Positions 17,985-26,921 of a DNA stretch of 57,994 nt are shown one piece after another. This DNA is from CAMCFD01 sp965661355 (lineage in GTDB: Bacteria; Pseudomonadota; Alphaproteobacteria; Rickettsiales; UBA1997): the NCBI GenBank assembly GCA_965661355.1, contig CBFIDI010000003.1:1-57994 (forward strand), written 5' to 3'. Position numbers and translations under genes: made by a program. The notes beneath the pieces were generated by a model that was not told the DNA's origin, searched no databases, and saw only the letters and a program-made list of their open reading frames with translations. How positions within the stretch are numbered: position 1 is the first letter of the stretch; each line of letters opens with the position of its first letter.

Positions 17985-18588
17985 TTTAAAAAAAGAAAGC
18001 CCATTAGAATTCTTGAATTTAGAAGAGAAAATAAATAATTCTGATCTAAAAAAATCTAAAATCTTAGCTTCTCAAATTAAATTTTGCGGCTTTCTGAACT
18101 TGAGGGGGGTTTTTAATGATATTTCTCAGGAAATTAATTCTATTTTGAATTTAAAATTACCGCAAAAGGTTAATAAATTTGTTGAAAATGATGAATTTAG
18201 AGTTTTTTGTTTATCGCCAGATGAATGGCTTGTTGTAACAAAAGAAGATTGCGAAGATAAAGTAAAAGAAAAAATTGATGAAGCATTAAGTAAAAAGTTT
18301 TACGCCTTAACAAATGTAACTGGTGGCAATATTATTTTACGACTTAAAGGAGAAAATATGCGCGAACTTTTAAATAAAGGAAGTGATATTGATTTTCATC
18401 AAGACTATTTTCAAATTGGAGATTTGGCGCAGACCCAAATTGCGCACTCGGTTGCCTTTGTTGCCAGAACAGGCGATGATGTTTTTGACATTGTTGTAAG
18501 AAGAAGTTTTGCGGAATATTTATGGTTATTTTTCGAGAAAAATGCTGCTGAATATGGTTTTGCGGTGGTTGATAAAATTGATATTTAA
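17977..18588 (+). CDS. soxG: Sarcosine oxidase gamma subunit
   Basis: A 203-residue subunit with a GcvT-like fold that packs against SoxA. The start was set at 17977 (ATG, protein beginning MSSLKKESPLEF) rather than the longer in-frame opening, because AAAGGAG lies just upstream and the overlap with soxA is then 8 bp. Recognisable pieces are LNLRGVFNDIS, FCLSPDEWLVV and AHSVAFVARTGDDVFDIVVR near the C terminus. Sequence conservation of SoxG is low in general, so operon position carries much of the call. Confidence 0.9.
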   Translation: MSSLKKESPLEFLNLEEKINNSDLKKSKILASQIKFCGFLNLRGVFNDISQEINSILNLKLPQKVNKFVENDEFRVFCLSPDEWLVVTKEDCEDKVKEKIDEALSKKFYALTNVTGGNIILRLKGENMRELLNKGSDIDFHQDYFQIGDLAQTQIAHSVAFVARTGDDVFDIVVRRSFAEYLWLFFEKNAAEYGFAVVDKIDI

Positions 18589-18721
18589 TTTTATATGCAT
18601 AAAAACCTGTTGTAAGTTTTGCAATATGATATATGTGAGATTTTTTGACTAAAACTTATATGAACTCAATATCGCAAAGTTAAAATGGAGTAAGATCAAA
18701 AAGATAAAGTCTAAAACTGAC

Positions 18722-19489
18722 TTAGTTTTTAATTTTGTAACTTTTTTTTAACATTGTAAATAAAATAATACTAAGTGTTAAATTCAGTCCAACAATATAA
18801 AGCATTCCAAAAGTTAAGTTACCGTCACTATGGCCAGTTAGGGCGTAACGAAAACCATCTATCATATAAAAAAATGGATTAAAATGAGCGACATTTTTCC
18901 AAAAATCAGGTAAAGCATTTGTTGAATAAAAAGTTCCGGACAAGAAAGTTAAGGGCGTAATTAAATAACTTGTAACGGCTGACATTTGATCGAAAGTTTC
19001 AGATATTATTCCACATAAAATTCCGAGCAGACCTAAAAACATACAAGCAAAAAATAAATAGAAGAAGGCGTGCAACGGGTGGATGATGTCAAGGTCAACA
19101 AATGGCATAATTGCTACCCAAGCGACAACAGAAACCATTAATCCGCGCAAAAGTGCACCAAGGCCAAAAGCTAAAAGAATTTCAAGTGGACCTAGCGGTG
19201 GAATTAAATAATCTATAAAATGCCCCAAAACTCTACCCATAACCATTGAAGATGAAGAATTGGCGAATGAATTTTGCATCGAAGCCATCATGATTAATCC
19301 GGCCGAGACAAAAACCGAAAACTCAACGCCACCAATTTCACGCAAATGATTGCCGACAGCAAGGGTAAAAACGGCCAAAAATAACATTATATTAACCACT
19401 GGCGACAATAAAGTTTGATGATAGACCTTCATAAATCGCCAAATCTCTTTTTTTAATAATGTGTATGCGCCGAACCAGTTTATTGACAT
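18722..19489 (-). CDS. ABC-2 type transporter permease
   Basis: A 255-residue inner-membrane protein with about six helices and the ABC-2 permease layout (as in YadH/NodJ-like exporters). Evidence is the N-terminal amphipathic piece LLKKEIWRFMKVYHQTLLSP, the conserved LITPLTFLSGTFYSTNALP (about 189-207) and NPFFYMIDGFRYALTG near the C terminus. Such permeases export lipids, polysaccharides or drugs, driven by a separate ATPase. No ATPase gene is next to it in this window, so the substrate is unknown and its partner must be elsewhere. Confidence 0.85.
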   Translation of the reverse strand: MSINWFGAYTLLKKEIWRFMKVYHQTLLSPVVNIMLFLAVFTLAVGNHLREIGGVEFSVFVSAGLIMMASMQNSFANSSSSMVMGRVLGHFIDYLIPPLGPLEILLAFGLGALLRGLMVSVVAWVAIMPFVDLDIIHPLHAFFYLFFACMFLGLLGILCGIISETFDQMSAVTSYLITPLTFLSGTFYSTNALPDFWKNVAHFNPFFYMIDGFRYALTGHSDGNLTFGMLYIVGLNLTLSIILFTMLKKSYKIKN

Positions 19490-19662
19490 AATTGAATTTA
19501 CGAGTTATAATTATAATGTTTTAGGTTAAGTGCTCTAATTTTTCAGTTAGCAGCTTTAGATATTTATTAAAAAGCAGATTTTTATCATTTTCTATCTAAA
19601 TTTACCTAATTTTAGTTATTTCTTAAAGATTTTATTGTAAAAATCACATAATTTTGTATTTC

Positions 19663-20688
19663 ATGAGTGATATAGATAATATATTAAATAATTTTAATTC
19701 GCAATTCAAAAAAGTTGATAATTTAACCATGTTAAGTGAGTTGAAAGCGAGTTTTTTGGGTAAAAAGGGTGAAGTAACTGTGCTTTTTACAAAAATAAAA
19801 GACATTACGCCAGAAGAAAAAAAAGAATTTGGAGCGGCGGTTAATAAGATTAGAAATGAAATTTCGAGTAAAATTGACGAAAAAAGGCAATATTTTGAAG
19901 ATTTAGAGCTTGAAGCAAAGTTAAAGTTACAAAAAATTGATGTCACCGAGCCAGTTAGAAAAGAAAGAAATGGCCTAATTCACCCAATTTCACAAGTTTC
20001 AAGAGAAATTCGTGAAATTTTTCATGGTTTGGGATTTAGTTTCTCTGAAGGGCCACAAATTGAAGAAGACTTTTTTAATTTTACAGCCCTTAATATCCCA
20101 AAAGATCACCCGGCGCGCCAAATGCAAGACACTTTTTATTTGAAGGGCGATAGCGAAAAATTACTCAGGACCCACACATCAAACACGCAAATTCGCAAAA
20201 TGATAGGTGGAAAACCGCCATTTAAAAGCGCCTCTTTGGGGCGGGTTTTTCGTCGCGATTCTGATCAAACGCACACGCCTATGTTTCATCAAATTGAGGG
20301 TTTTGTATTGGATGAAAAGGCGACGATGGCTAATTTGAAATGGGTTTTAGAAGAGTTTTTAAGGCAATTTTTCGAGACTTCGGACATTCATCTCAGATTT
20401 AGGCCAAGCTTTTTTCCTTTTACCGAGCCTTCGGCTGAGGTTGACATTGGATATAAAAAAGAAAAAGGCAGAATTAAAATTGGAAGCGATGAAAATTTTA
20501 TGGAAATTTTGGGTTGTGGCATGATTCACCCTAATGTTATAAAAAATTGCGAAATTGACGCTGAGAAATATCAAGGATTTGCTTTTGGAATTGGCGTAGA
20601 AAGATTGGCAATGCTAAAATATGGAATTGAAGATTTAAGAATGTTTTTTGATAATGATTTAAGATTTTTGAATCATTACGGGTTTTAG
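19663..20688 (+). CDS. pheS: Phenylalanine-tRNA ligase alpha subunit
   Basis: A 341-residue catalytic subunit of the (alpha-beta)2 enzyme that charges tRNA-Phe. The N-terminal coiled-coil arm (about 1-90) is followed by the class II core: HPISQVSREIREIFHGLGF, DTFYLKG, LLRTHTS, motif 2 RDSDQTHTPMFHQIEGF and motif 3 GFAFGIGVERLAMLKYGI. The start at 19663 (ATG) was preferred over an in-frame TTG three codons upstream. pheT, usually adjacent, is missing; a hairpin follows the stop at once and the next gene is folP. Confidence 0.95.
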   Translation: MSDIDNILNNFNSQFKKVDNLTMLSELKASFLGKKGEVTVLFTKIKDITPEEKKEFGAAVNKIRNEISSKIDEKRQYFEDLELEAKLKLQKIDVTEPVRKERNGLIHPISQVSREIREIFHGLGFSFSEGPQIEEDFFNFTALNIPKDHPARQMQDTFYLKGDSEKLLRTHTSNTQIRKMIGGKPPFKSASLGRVFRRDSDQTHTPMFHQIEGFVLDEKATMANLKWVLEEFLRQFFETSDIHLRFRPSFFPFTEPSAEVDIGYKKEKGRIKIGSDENFMEILGCGMIHPNVIKNCEIDAEKYQGFAFGIGVERLAMLKYGIEDLRMFFDNDLRFLNHYGF

Positions 20689-20713
20689 TTAAAAAAATCT
20701 TTGATTTTTTTAA
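20689..20713 (+). terminator. AT-rich hairpin directly after pheS
   Basis: TTAAAAAAATC and GATTTTTTTAA form an 11-bp perfect stem with a TTT loop immediately after the pheS stop. The T-rich right arm fits an intrinsic terminator, though the stem has almost no G:C pairs. If it works, pheS is a single-gene unit. Confidence 0.5.
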
Positions 20714-20910
20714 GGATTGAGTTCTGATTTCATCACCTAGATAACAGAAAGCGGGCCTTCCCCGTGGTTATTTTTCGGGTTTTATTTTAGAATTCTTGCT
20801 TTTCTCTTGGGGTTTGGAGGAATTTTTGTCTAGTGGGTTTAAAATTTTGAATCCCCGCGCCTCTAATATTGGTTGCTTCAGATGGTAAAATACATAATAT
20901 AAATTCTTTT

Positions 20911-21834
20911 ATGACAAAAATTGTTGGAATTTTGAATATTACACCAGATTCTTTTTCTGACGGGTCTAGGTTTTTAAATGTTGATTCGGCGCTCTTGCAG
21001 CTTAAAAAAATTATTAATGAAGGCGCTGATATTATTGATGTTGGAGCCGAATCGACGCGCCCAGGGTCGGTGCCAATTGACGCTGATGAAGAGATAAATC
21101 GTCTTAAAGATATTATTCCAAAAATTATTCAAACTATACGACAAAAAGAAGATCAGCTTGGGCGAAAAATTGAGCTTAGCCTTGATAGTTATCACTTTAA
21201 AACAATAAAATGGGCTTTTCAATTAGGCTTTGATATTTTAAATGATGTTTCTGGCTTAAAAGATGAGAAAATTATTGATTTTGTAGCAAAAAATAATCTA
21301 AAAACGGTTTTTATGCACTCAAAAGACATAATTTGTGATGAAAATTTGGTTTTTAACTCTGAAATTGATATAGTTGATCAGATTTTAGATTGGGCTGCAG
21401 AAAAAATTGAAGACTTAACGCAAAAAGGGATAAAAAAATCGCAATTAATTTTTGATCCAGGGGTTGGTTTTAATAAAAATTCTTGGCAGTCAATTCGGGT
21501 TCTAAAAAATGCGTCGAGATTTAAAAATCTTGGGCTTGAAGTCTATGTTGGACATTCAAAGAAAAGATTTTTAGATGAGGTTTATCGCGCGAAAAATGTT
21601 GATTTTATTGATGGGTTGCTGGGCGAGATTAAATCTTCAATTCAAACCTTAAATATTTTGCCGCAAAGCTTAAAAAGTGATAAATATTGGCGCGAAAAGT
21701 CAGAAAATAAAAATGACATTCTTCAACTTCGAGCAAAGAAAACTTTATTGGTCTCAAAATTTTTAATTAATAAAAATATTGACTATTTAAGAGTTCACGA
21801 TGTTAAAGAACATACGAAATTGATTGCGCTATAA
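20911..21834 (+). CDS. folP: Dihydropteroate synthase
   Basis: A 307-residue folate enzyme that joins p-aminobenzoate to hydroxymethyldihydropterin. The start was set at 20911 so that the protein opens MTKIVGILNITPDSFSDGSR, the family's first signature, as usual. The second signature DVGAESTRPGS follows (about 47-57), then LSLDSYH, NDVSG and the phosphate-site FDPGVGF. The C-terminal loop GHSKKRF corresponds to the G-H-S-R-K-x-F sulfa-site motif. An extra 50 or so residues follow the barrel. Folate supply links it to the THF-dependent sarcosine oxidase 2.3 kb away, though they are not one operon. Confidence 0.92.
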   Translation: MTKIVGILNITPDSFSDGSRFLNVDSALLQLKKIINEGADIIDVGAESTRPGSVPIDADEEINRLKDIIPKIIQTIRQKEDQLGRKIELSLDSYHFKTIKWAFQLGFDILNDVSGLKDEKIIDFVAKNNLKTVFMHSKDIICDENLVFNSEIDIVDQILDWAAEKIEDLTQKGIKKSQLIFDPGVGFNKNSWQSIRVLKNASRFKNLGLEVYVGHSKKRFLDEVYRAKNVDFIDGLLGEIKSSIQTLNILPQSLKSDKYWREKSENKNDILQLRAKKTLLVSKFLINKNIDYLRVHDVKEHTKLIAL

Positions 21835-21911
21835 AGAATGGTAAATAATTTAAAGGGTTTGATTTATTTTGCTTATTATATTTTCTAGCAAATGGTAAAA
21901 TTTAGTATTTT

Positions 21912-23189
21912 ATGAAAAAACATTATGACGCAATAATAATTGGGGCTGGCGCAGCAGGTTTAATGTGTGGCGTGGAGGCCGCAAAAAGAGGGCGCAAAGT
22001 TTTAATTATTGAGCATAATAAAAAAGTTGGCGAAAAAATTAGAATTTCTGGTGGCGGAAGATGTAATTTTACCAATATTCACACTAATTCCGAGAACTTC
22101 TTGTCAAAAAATGAAAGATTTAGCGTTTCGGCTTTAAAAAGATTTAGCGCTGATGATTTTATAAAAATGGTGCAAAAATATAATATTTCATTTCATGAAA
22201 AGACCTTGGGGCAATTATTTTGCGACTTTTCTGCAAGTGAAATTATTGATATGTTCTTAAATGAACTTGCAAAAAATAATGCTAAATTAAGCACTAAAAC
22301 TTGCGCGCTAAATATTGAAAAAGACGATGTTAATTTTTCTTTAACTCTTCACAGGCAAGAAAATGAAACTAAATATCCGCAATTAGAATCTGATTTATTT
22401 TTAGAAAATGACAATGTTAATATAACTTGTGAATCATTGATAATTGCTAGCGGCGGGCTTTCAATCGAGAAAATGGGCGCAAGTTCCTTTGGTTATGAGG
22501 TGGCAAAAAAATTTGGTCTAAAAGTTATTCAAACCTCTCCAGCCTTGGTTGGACTGAGGGTTGAAGAAAGTTCATTGCAAGATTTTAGAAATTTGGCCGG
22601 CATTTCTTTTTATTCTAAGGTTAGTGCAATAAATAAATATAGTGACAAATTAGCAAAAAAGCCAAAGAAAATTTCATTTTGCGAGGCGGTTTTGTTTACC
22701 CATCGTGGCTTAAGCGGGCCCGCGATTTTACAAATTTCTTCTTATGTAAATATGGGCGAGGAAATTGAAATTGACATGATTCCAAATGTCGATATTTATC
22801 AGGTCTTTTTAGATGAAAAAATTAAGAATCCGAAGGTTGAAATTGCTAAAATTTTAAATAATTATTTACCAAAAAGGCTAGTTAGCTTTATTCTTGAAAA
22901 AAATGGCATTGTTGGTTTTGTTGCTGATTTGAGTAATAAAAAGCTTAAAGAATTGGCGCAAAATATTAATTTTTACAAAGTTAAAATAACAGATAATGAT
23001 GGATATAAAAAAGCCGAAGTAACTTTGGGCGGTGTTGATGTTGATGAAATATCTTCAAAAGATTTTGAGGCAAAAAAAATCAAGCGATTATATTTTATTG
23101 GCGAAGTTTTAGATGTAACTGGTCATTTAGGAGGTTATAATTTTCAATTTGCTTGGGCTAGTGGTTTTGCGGCTGGGCAGGTTATTTAG
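21912..23189 (+). CDS. NAD(P)/FAD-dependent oxidoreductase (HI0933/BaiN family)
   Basis: A 425-residue flavoprotein of the HI0933-like family. The FAD motif is YDAIIIGAGAAGLMCGVEAA (5-24). The family-specific GEKIRISGGGRCNFTNIH, IASGGLSIEKMGASSFGYEV and FTHRGLSGPAILQISSY all follow. The C-terminal VLDVTGHLGGYNFQFAWASG completes FAD binding. Physiological substrates are not settled: some members reduce bile-acid enones, others are named by structure only. It follows folP by 77 bp on the same strand and may be cotranscribed. Confidence 0.9.
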   Translation: MKKHYDAIIIGAGAAGLMCGVEAAKRGRKVLIIEHNKKVGEKIRISGGGRCNFTNIHTNSENFLSKNERFSVSALKRFSADDFIKMVQKYNISFHEKTLGQLFCDFSASEIIDMFLNELAKNNAKLSTKTCALNIEKDDVNFSLTLHRQENETKYPQLESDLFLENDNVNITCESLIIASGGLSIEKMGASSFGYEVAKKFGLKVIQTSPALVGLRVEESSLQDFRNLAGISFYSKVSAINKYSDKLAKKPKKISFCEAVLFTHRGLSGPAILQISSYVNMGEEIEIDMIPNVDIYQVFLDEKIKNPKVEIAKILNNYLPKRLVSFILEKNGIVGFVADLSNKKLKELAQNINFYKVKITDNDGYKKAEVTLGGVDVDEISSKDFEAKKIKRLYFIGEVLDVTGHLGGYNFQFAWASGFAAGQVI

Positions 23190-23618
23190 CGATAAAAATC
23201 TAACAACATATCTTATTTTGGATAGGATTTTGATTTTTTTAATAATTCTTTTAAAAGATTATACCTTTGTTAAACTTTATAATTAACCATTTACGAAGTT
23301 AAAATTTAATTAATAAAGACATCGTTAAAAATTTATATTGATGAAGTTTTTTGATCCTTTAATAAATTATAAAGTTAAAATGGCACTGAAACATAATAAA
23401 AAACTCTAAATAATCTCAACTTTCATCACTTTTTTGCTATTTTATTGATTTTCAATAAAATATTATTTTTTTACATTTTCCCCCTTGAAATTTTAAACCT
23501 TAATTATTAGATGTTATTTAGGATTTAATGGCCCACTATTAATTTGTTAGAAAAACTTGCGCTAACCATATAATTAATTTAAAAAAGCCATAATTATTAA
23601 CTTAAAATATATAAAAAA
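23190..23618. other. Spacer with family B repeat and dnaK leader
   Basis: A repeat copy of family B lies at about 23311-23375: AATAAAGACATCGTTAAAAA, then AAAGTTAAAATGGC, the two arms shared with 33831 and 25801. Downstream lies the heat-shock-like promoter described at 23482. No coding frame is evident. Confidence 0.45.
23482..23510 (+). promoter_or_regulatory. RpoH-like heat-shock promoter of dnaK
   Basis: CCCTTGAAA (23482-23490) is an excellent -35 match for RpoH promoters of alphaproteobacteria (CTTG core). Seventeen bases after CTTG, TATTAG (23505-23510) is a poor but correctly placed -10. It is about 110 bp upstream of the dnaK start. The -35 is convincing; the -10 is weak. Confidence 0.5.
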
Positions 23619-25565
23619 ATGGGAAAAGTAATTGGAATTGATTTAGGAACCACGAACTCTTGTGTTGCGGTTATGGAAGGCGGAGTAGCAAAAGTTATTG
23701 AAAATTCGGAAGGTGCCAGAACTACGCCATCAATAGTTGCTTTTTTGAAAGATGGAGAAAAAGCGGTCGGGGCAAGTGCTAAGCGCCAGGCCGTGACTAA
23801 TCCGCAAAATACAATTTTTGGTATTAAGCGTTTAATTGGACGCCGTTTTGATGATGAGGCCACAAAAAAAGATCAAGATCTTGTGCCTTACGAAATTGTT
23901 AAGGCCGAAAATGGCGACGCTTGGGTTAAAGTGAAAGATGATAAATTTTCGCCGTCGCAAATTTCAGCTTTTACTTTAGGTAAAATGAAAGAAACCGCAG
24001 AAAGCTATTTGGGAGAAAATGTGACTCAGGCGGTTATTACTGTTCCGGCTTATTTTAACGACTCTCAGCGTCAGGCAACAAAAGATGCGGGTAAAATTGC
24101 CGGACTTGAAGTTTTAAGAATTATTAACGAGCCAACTGCTGCTGCGCTTGCTTACGGACTTGACAAGAAAGACGCCCAAACTATTGCGGTTTATGATTTA
24201 GGTGGTGGAACATTTGATGTTTCAATTCTTGAAATTGGTGACGGAGTTTTTGAAGTTAAAGCGACAAATGGCGATACTTTCTTGGGTGGCGAAGATTTTG
24301 ATATGAAAATATTAGAATTTTTAAAAGATGAATTTAAGAAAGAAAACTCGGTTGATTTAAGTAAAGACCCGCTAGCGTTGCAGCGTTTAAAAGAGGCTGC
24401 TGAAAAAGCAAAAATTGAACTTTCAACTTTGTCAGAAACTGAAATTAACTTGCCATATATTACGGCTGATGCGACTGGACCGAAACATTTAAATGTTAAA
24501 ATAAGCCGTTCAAAATTTGAGCAATTGGTTGATGGTTTAGTTCAAAGAACAATTGCGCCTTGTGAAAATGCTCTTAAAGACGCCGGACTGAAAGCCAGCG
24601 AGATAGACGAAGTTATTATGGTTGGTGGGCAAACTAGAATGCCTAAGGTCGTAGAAACTGTCAAGAAATTTTTTGGAAAAGAGCCAAATAAAGGCGTTAA
24701 TCCAGATGAGGTTGTTGCAATTGGCGCAACAATTCAAGCTGGTGTTTTGCAAGGCGATGTTAAAGATGTTTTGCTTCTAGATGTAACTCCGCTTTCACTT
24801 GGAATTGAAACTGCTGGTGGCGTATTTACAAGATTAATCGACAGAAATACAACTATTCCAACTAATAAAGGACAGGTTTTTTCGACCGCGGCTGATAATC
24901 AAACTGCGGTTACTATTAAGGTTTTTCAAGGAGAGCGCGATATTGCGGTTCACAATAAAGTTTTGGGTGAGTTTAACCTTGAAGGAATTGCACCAGCGCC
25001 ACGCGGAATGCCGCAAATTGAAGTTACCTTCGATATTGATGCCAATGGCGTCGTAAATGTTTCGGCAAAAGACAAATCGACTGGAAAAGAGCAGAAAATT
25101 AGCATTCAATCTTCGGGTGGCTTGTCTGAGGCGGATATTGAAAAAATGGTTAAAGATGCCGAAGTCAATGCAAGCGCAGATAAAGAGCGCAAAGAATTGG
25201 TTGAAGCAAAAAACCATGCAGATTCTGCGGTTTACGAAGCTGAGAAAAACTTGAAAGAGCATGGCGACAAGGTTGGTGATGAAATTAAAAAGTCAATCGA
25301 AGACGAAGTTCAAAAAGTTAAAGATGTTTTGGCCAAGGAAGATGCTAAGGCCGAAGACTTAAAAACTGCCACTGAAAGCCTAGTTCAATCGCTTATGAAA
25401 ATTGGCGAGGCTGTTAACGCTGCGGCGCAGGCCGGAGCGGGTGAAGAATCGGGGTCTGAGTCTTCTGGCTCTTCTGAATCTTCGGATTCTAAAGATGACG
25501 AAGCTGTTGATGCTGAGTTTGAGGAAGTTAAAGACGAAGAAGAAAATAAGGACGAAGACAAATAA
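23619..25565 (+). CDS. dnaK: Molecular chaperone DnaK (Hsp70)
   Basis: A 648-residue ATP-dependent chaperone for nascent and stress-damaged proteins. The phosphate-1 motif IGIDLGTTNSCVAVMEGG (5-22), DLGGGTFDVSILE and VGGQTRMPKV are canonical. The substrate-binding domain begins near VLLLDVTPLSLGIET and the acidic tail ends DEEENKDEDK. dnaJ, usually next, is absent. An RpoH-like -35 lies upstream, and a 40-bp inverted repeat with T8 follows the stop by 18 bp and may terminate transcription. Confidence 0.98.
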   Translation: MGKVIGIDLGTTNSCVAVMEGGVAKVIENSEGARTTPSIVAFLKDGEKAVGASAKRQAVTNPQNTIFGIKRLIGRRFDDEATKKDQDLVPYEIVKAENGDAWVKVKDDKFSPSQISAFTLGKMKETAESYLGENVTQAVITVPAYFNDSQRQATKDAGKIAGLEVLRIINEPTAAALAYGLDKKDAQTIAVYDLGGGTFDVSILEIGDGVFEVKATNGDTFLGGEDFDMKILEFLKDEFKKENSVDLSKDPLALQRLKEAAEKAKIELSTLSETEINLPYITADATGPKHLNVKISRSKFEQLVDGLVQRTIAPCENALKDAGLKASEIDEVIMVGGQTRMPKVVETVKKFFGKEPNKGVNPDEVVAIGATIQAGVLQGDVKDVLLLDVTPLSLGIETAGGVFTRLIDRNTTIPTNKGQVFSTAADNQTAVTIKVFQGERDIAVHNKVLGEFNLEGIAPAPRGMPQIEVTFDIDANGVVNVSAKDKSTGKEQKISIQSSGGLSEADIEKMVKDAEVNASADKERKELVEAKNHADSAVYEAEKNLKEHGDKVGDEIKKSIEDEVQKVKDVLAKEDAKAEDLKTATESLVQSLMKIGEAVNAAAQAGAGEESGSESSGSSESSDSKDDEAVDAEFEEVKDEEENKDEDK

Positions 25566-25583
25566 TTAGGTTTATTATTTTTG

Positions 25584-25770
25584 GGGGCGCCTTACATCAT
25601 GGCCCATCTATTAAATACTAATTAAGGGTTTATCTGATTGATAAACTTATTACTAAAAGCTAGGTATAATAAGATTTTCTGAGTTTTTTATAACGGATTT
25701 AGTAATTAGATTATAACAGATAAATTAGTATTTAATAGATGGGCCTTGATGTAAGGCGCCCCTTTTTTTT
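25584..25770. repeat. Long-armed palindromic element behind dnaK (family A), with terminator-like T8
   Basis: Arms 25584-25623 and 25723-25762 are 40-bp inverted repeats with one mismatch, both beginning GGGGCGCCTTACATCA from the outer side. About 100 bp lie between them. T8 follows the right arm (25763-25770), so the RNA could form a very strong terminator. The core inside the right half matches family A at 963-979 exactly over 17 nt. The near-perfect arms suggest recent arrival or conversion. Confidence 0.85.
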
Positions 25771-25800
25771 ATGAAATATTTGCGGGGCTGTGATATGGTG

Positions 25801-25879
25801 GCGCCATTTTAACTTTACAATCGATAAGATTAAAATTTAGCCAATAAAATCATCGTCAAAATTTTTGTAAGATATCAGC
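25801..25879. repeat. Intergenic repeat, family B
   Basis: Starts GCGCCATTTTAACTTTAC and ends ATCATCGTCAAAATTTTTGT followed by AAGATATCAG. The first arm is the inverse of the AAAGTTAAAATGG end seen at 33908, 23371 and 18676. The second matches CCATCGTCAAAACTTTCGTG near 33838. It directly follows the dnaK element. Confidence 0.6.
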
Positions 25880-25883
25880 TGGA

Positions 25884-26054
25884 TATAATACCAAATCCCA
25901 TCTTCAAGCGCCAATTTATCCGTCCGTAATTTAATTACTAAATCCATCACCAAAAACCTAACATAGCGTTGCGACGGATAAGTTTTTGCTAATAAATTTA
26001 TTAATCAAATTATTTAGCCCTTAATTAATATTTAAAGATGAGACTTGGTATAAT
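25884..26054. repeat. Palindromic repeat, family A
   Basis: The left arm TATAATACCAAATCCCATCT continues TCAA; the right arm (26030-26054) ends GAGACTTGGTATAAT. The arms are inverted with several mismatches. Inside are TTATCCGTCC and GCGACGGATAA, a second inverted pair. With the two preceding elements this makes three different repeats in under 500 bp between dnaK and lipB. Confidence 0.6.
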
Positions 26055-26180
26055 TTATTTTTTATAATTTTATCTTGGTAAAATTTGTTGATTCTTAATT
26101 GTTAGTTTTAAAGTTTAAATGGCGTTAATTGTCATTAGAATATAATTGACAATATTTCCATTTTTAGTTTTAGTAAAAAT

Positions 26181-26849
26181 TTAAGGTTTGGTCTTGTCAC
26201 CTGACATATTTTGATAAGATAAATAAAAATCTTCTTGAAGCATTTCGTAAAAATCTTGATCTTCGTCAACCCCCAACCTTGCTAAAGATGTAACGCCAAA
26301 CTCCGAAATTCCGCATGGAACAATGTTATTAAAAGCTGTTAAATCGGGGTTAATATTAATTGCAAAACCATGATAAGTTACCCATTTTTTAACTTTTATG
26401 CCAATGGCTCCAATTTTCTTTTCTTGGTCATTTTCATATGTCCAAACTCCAACTCTATCTTTTCTGATGAAGGCCTCAATATTAAATCTGGCTAAGAAAT
26501 TTATAATCCAATTTTCTATAAATTTGACAAATTTTGCGATATCTGGTTTGTTGGGGGCAAAGAATTCTTTTAAATCTAGCATTAAATAGCCAATAATCAT
26601 TTTTGGGCCGTGGTAAGTATATTTTCCACCACGATTTGTCTTAAAAATAGGAATTTCAGTCTTGGTCAATAAATCTTGATCTTTTGCGCTAACGCCAGCG
26701 GTGTAAACGGGGTTATGTTCTAAAAGCCAAATTGCATTTTTGTCTTGCCCGTTGTAAATTTTAGCAATTCTATTTTCCATAAATTCTATTGAATCTTGAA
26801 AATTAATTGGTTTTTGCGAAAAAATCCATTCAATATTATTTTTATTCAT
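26181..26849 (-). CDS. lipB: Lipoyl(octanoyl) transferase LipB
   Basis: A 222-residue enzyme that moves octanoate from acyl carrier protein to lipoyl domains. The start at 26849 (MNKNNIEWIF) was chosen over an in-frame upstream codon. The acyl-binding motif TNRGGKYTYHGPKMIIGY spans 71-88; note Lys83 where most homologues have Gly. The catalytic pair is Lys145 (KKIGAIGIK) and Cys179 (VPCGISEFGVTSL), 34 residues apart as in known LipB. It is divergent from ruvA, 72 bp between starts. Confidence 0.95.
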   Translation of the reverse strand: MNKNNIEWIFSQKPINFQDSIEFMENRIAKIYNGQDKNAIWLLEHNPVYTAGVSAKDQDLLTKTEIPIFKTNRGGKYTYHGPKMIIGYLMLDLKEFFAPNKPDIAKFVKFIENWIINFLARFNIEAFIRKDRVGVWTYENDQEKKIGAIGIKVKKWVTYHGFAININPDLTAFNNIVPCGISEFGVTSLARLGVDEDQDFYEMLQEDFYLSYQNMSGDKTKP

Positions 26850-26921
26850 GTTATAATTTTTTAAAATTACTCTTTTATTTGCAAATATTGCATTGCTTTT
26901 TATAATCAACAAAAATCACGA

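Noticed and set aside
24834..25262. 142-codon frame antisense to dnaK
   Set aside because: Shadow of a highly conserved gene, with no family motif.
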